From Thioalkalicoccus limnaeus (GTDB lineage: Bacteria; Pseudomonadota; Gammaproteobacteria; Chromatiales; Chromatiaceae), in the NCBI RefSeq assembly GCF_041197575.1, contig NZ_JBDKXB010000004.1:186001-250000 (forward strand): DNA of 64,000 bases, read 5' to 3'. Shown here one piece after another: positions 63,030 through 64,000 of this stretch (position 1 is the stretch's first letter; the number at the start of each line of letters is the position of its first letter). The notes under the pieces are model-generated. The model did not search any database. It was given only the letters and a program-made list of their open reading frames with translations, and was not told where the DNA came from. Position numbers and translations under genes: made by a program.

Positions 63030-63786
63030 CCCCACCCCGCTCGCGGCCCAGCAAAGGGCATTCGCCGCGCATCTGCGTGATCCCGCGCACATGCCGCCCC
63101 CGGCCGATATCGAGGACCGGCGGCTGGCCATCTATCGGGATCTCGTCTTCAACAACGTCTCCTCGCTGCTGGCCGGCAACTTCCCGAGGCTCAGGGAGGC
63201 CCTGAACAAGGGCCATTGGGATGACCTGATCCGCGACTTCTTTGTCCGACACCGCGCCAGAACACCGTTGTTCCCTCAGTTGGCGGGGGAGTTCCTCGAT
63301 TTCCTGCAAGGTCCCCGTGCCGCGGATCCGCGCGACCCGCCCTTTCTGCTCGAGTTGGCCCATTACGAGTGGGTCGAGCTCGTCTTGGAGATCAGCGAGG
63401 AGACCCCCGACCTGTCACGGGTCGATCCGGACGGCGACCTGTTGGTCGGCCACCCTGTGGTCTCGCCACTGGCCTGGAATCTCACCTATCGTTATCCCGT
63501 CCATCGGTTGCTACCCGCGACGGCCGCCGAGGTGACGCCGGGCGAACCGACACATCTGGTCCTGTACCGCACTGCCGAGGAGCGGGTCGCCGTGCTCGAG
63601 ATCAACGCGGTTACGCAAGCCTTGCTGATCCGCCTCGACGAGCCGCCGCCGCGATCCGGGCGTGCGCTCCTCGAAGAGATCGCCGCCGAACTCGGGCATC
63701 CGCAACCGCAGCAGGTGATCGCATTCGGGGCCGGTCTGCTTGCGGATCTGCGCGACCGGGGCGTGGTGCTCGGCACCTCACGCTGA
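63022..63786 (+). CDS. bufC: DUF2063 partner protein of the MNIO
   Basis: A 254-residue protein of the DUF2063 ('putative DNA-binding') family that accompanies DUF692 enzymes and presents the precursor to them. The GTG at 63022 overlaps the end of bufB. Typical parts are LAAQQRAFAAHLRDP, ERRLAIYRDLVFNNVSSLL (here DRRLAIYRDLVF), NFPRLREAL, and FLLELAHYEWVELVLEIS; the C-terminal half is the second conserved domain with LAWNLTYRYPVHRL. The trio bufA-bufB-bufC is complete. Other frequent members (DoxX-like, sigma factor) are not visible before the tRNA. Confidence 0.9.
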   Translation: MPDPTPLAAQQRAFAAHLRDPAHMPPPADIEDRRLAIYRDLVFNNVSSLLAGNFPRLREALNKGHWDDLIRDFFVRHRARTPLFPQLAGEFLDFLQGPRAADPRDPPFLLELAHYEWVELVLEISEETPDLSRVDPDGDLLVGHPVVSPLAWNLTYRYPVHRLLPATAAEVTPGEPTHLVLYRTAEERVAVLEINAVTQALLIRLDEPPPRSGRALLEEIAAELGHPQPQQVIAFGAGLLADLRDRGVVLGTSR

Positions 63787-63919
63787 CGCCGTTCGATCCT
63801 CGCCCCAGGTTGGCGGACCCAAAGGCCGTGCGGCTGGGTTCCCTTCGGCCTCGACTCGGCGGATCTTCGGGTACTAAACAGACGGGATAGGCGACCCGAA
63901 GGTCGAATCGAAAGAGGGA

Positions 63920-64000
63920 TGGTGCCGAGGAGAGGACTTGAACCTCCACGAGCTTTCGCCCACATGGACCTGAACCATGCGCGTCTACCAATTCCGCCAC
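63920..64000 (-). tRNA. tRNA-Leu(CAG), 5' end cut by the window
   Basis: On the minus strand the sequence reads as a class II tRNA: D-arm GGCGGAATTGGTAGACGCG, anticodon loop TTCAGGT with anticodon CAG, a long variable arm around GGGCGAAAGCTC, T-arm GGTTCAAGT and the 3' end CCTCGGCACCA with encoded CCA. About six 5' bases lie outside the window. Confidence 0.95.

Overview
The window is GC-rich, densely coded DNA from a gammaproteobacterium. The mix of genes points to a purple sulfur bacterium (Chromatiaceae or a close relative): a flavoprotein of the sulfide:quinone oxidoreductase family, an MtrB/PioB-type outer-membrane porin followed by two diheme cytochromes c, a BLUF photoreceptor, an anaerobe-type hybrid cluster protein and a SulP anion transporter. 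The placement is inferred from gene content; no rRNA or photosynthesis gene lies in the window.

Layout. 1-2637: the end of an outer-membrane electron conduit plus two cytochrome c4-like diheme proteins. 2664-10885: housekeeping and hydrolase genes (phosphopantetheinyl transferase, Tex, DUF2750, metallophosphoesterase, YqiA-like esterase, L,D-transpeptidase, HyuA-like hydantoinase). 10933-17916: a Gld-type ABC exporter (ATPase, permease, GldG-like, DUF4340) whose ATPase gene is split from the rest by about 3 kb of accessory DNA. That insert holds two Uma2 nucleases, three gene remnants and a 206-bp element with 18-bp inverted ends. 18011-21160: ribB(X)-ribH-nusB-thiL. 21330-31118: a BatD-like protein, SRPBCC protein, agmatine deiminase, sulfotransferase, MBL hydrolase, ICMT-like methyltransferase, MutM, a bacterial Kunitz-domain lipoprotein, a PepSY/PhoP/PhoQ-like operon and a SleB-type hydrolase. 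31311-34594: DUF192 and a BtuF-BtuC-BtuD corrinoid importer. 34595-38533: a hairpin-rich intergenic region, two small proteins, the SQR-like flavoprotein and a BLUF-PsiE fusion. 38509-45320: a BaeSR-like two-component system, a possible replication-origin-like region, a SulP transporter and TypA/BipA.

46194-56407 is the most unusual part. Ten minus-strand genes, mostly with ATGA or few-base junctions, encode a V8-like serine protease, two HExxH-motif proteins, a CBS-pair protein, a DUF4438 protein, three unrecognised proteins, and two proteins with a strictly acidic N-terminus and a strongly basic Ala/Arg-rich C-terminus. A LuxR-type regulator lies just downstream. I do not recognise this as a described system.

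56779-64000: an L,D-transpeptidase, a TVP38-family membrane protein, a class I-like hybrid cluster protein with an FNR-like box, an FKBP isomerase, a complete bufferin-type RiPP operon (EGKCG-repeat precursor, DUF692/MNIO enzyme, DUF2063 partner) and a tRNA-Leu(CAG) cut by the window end.
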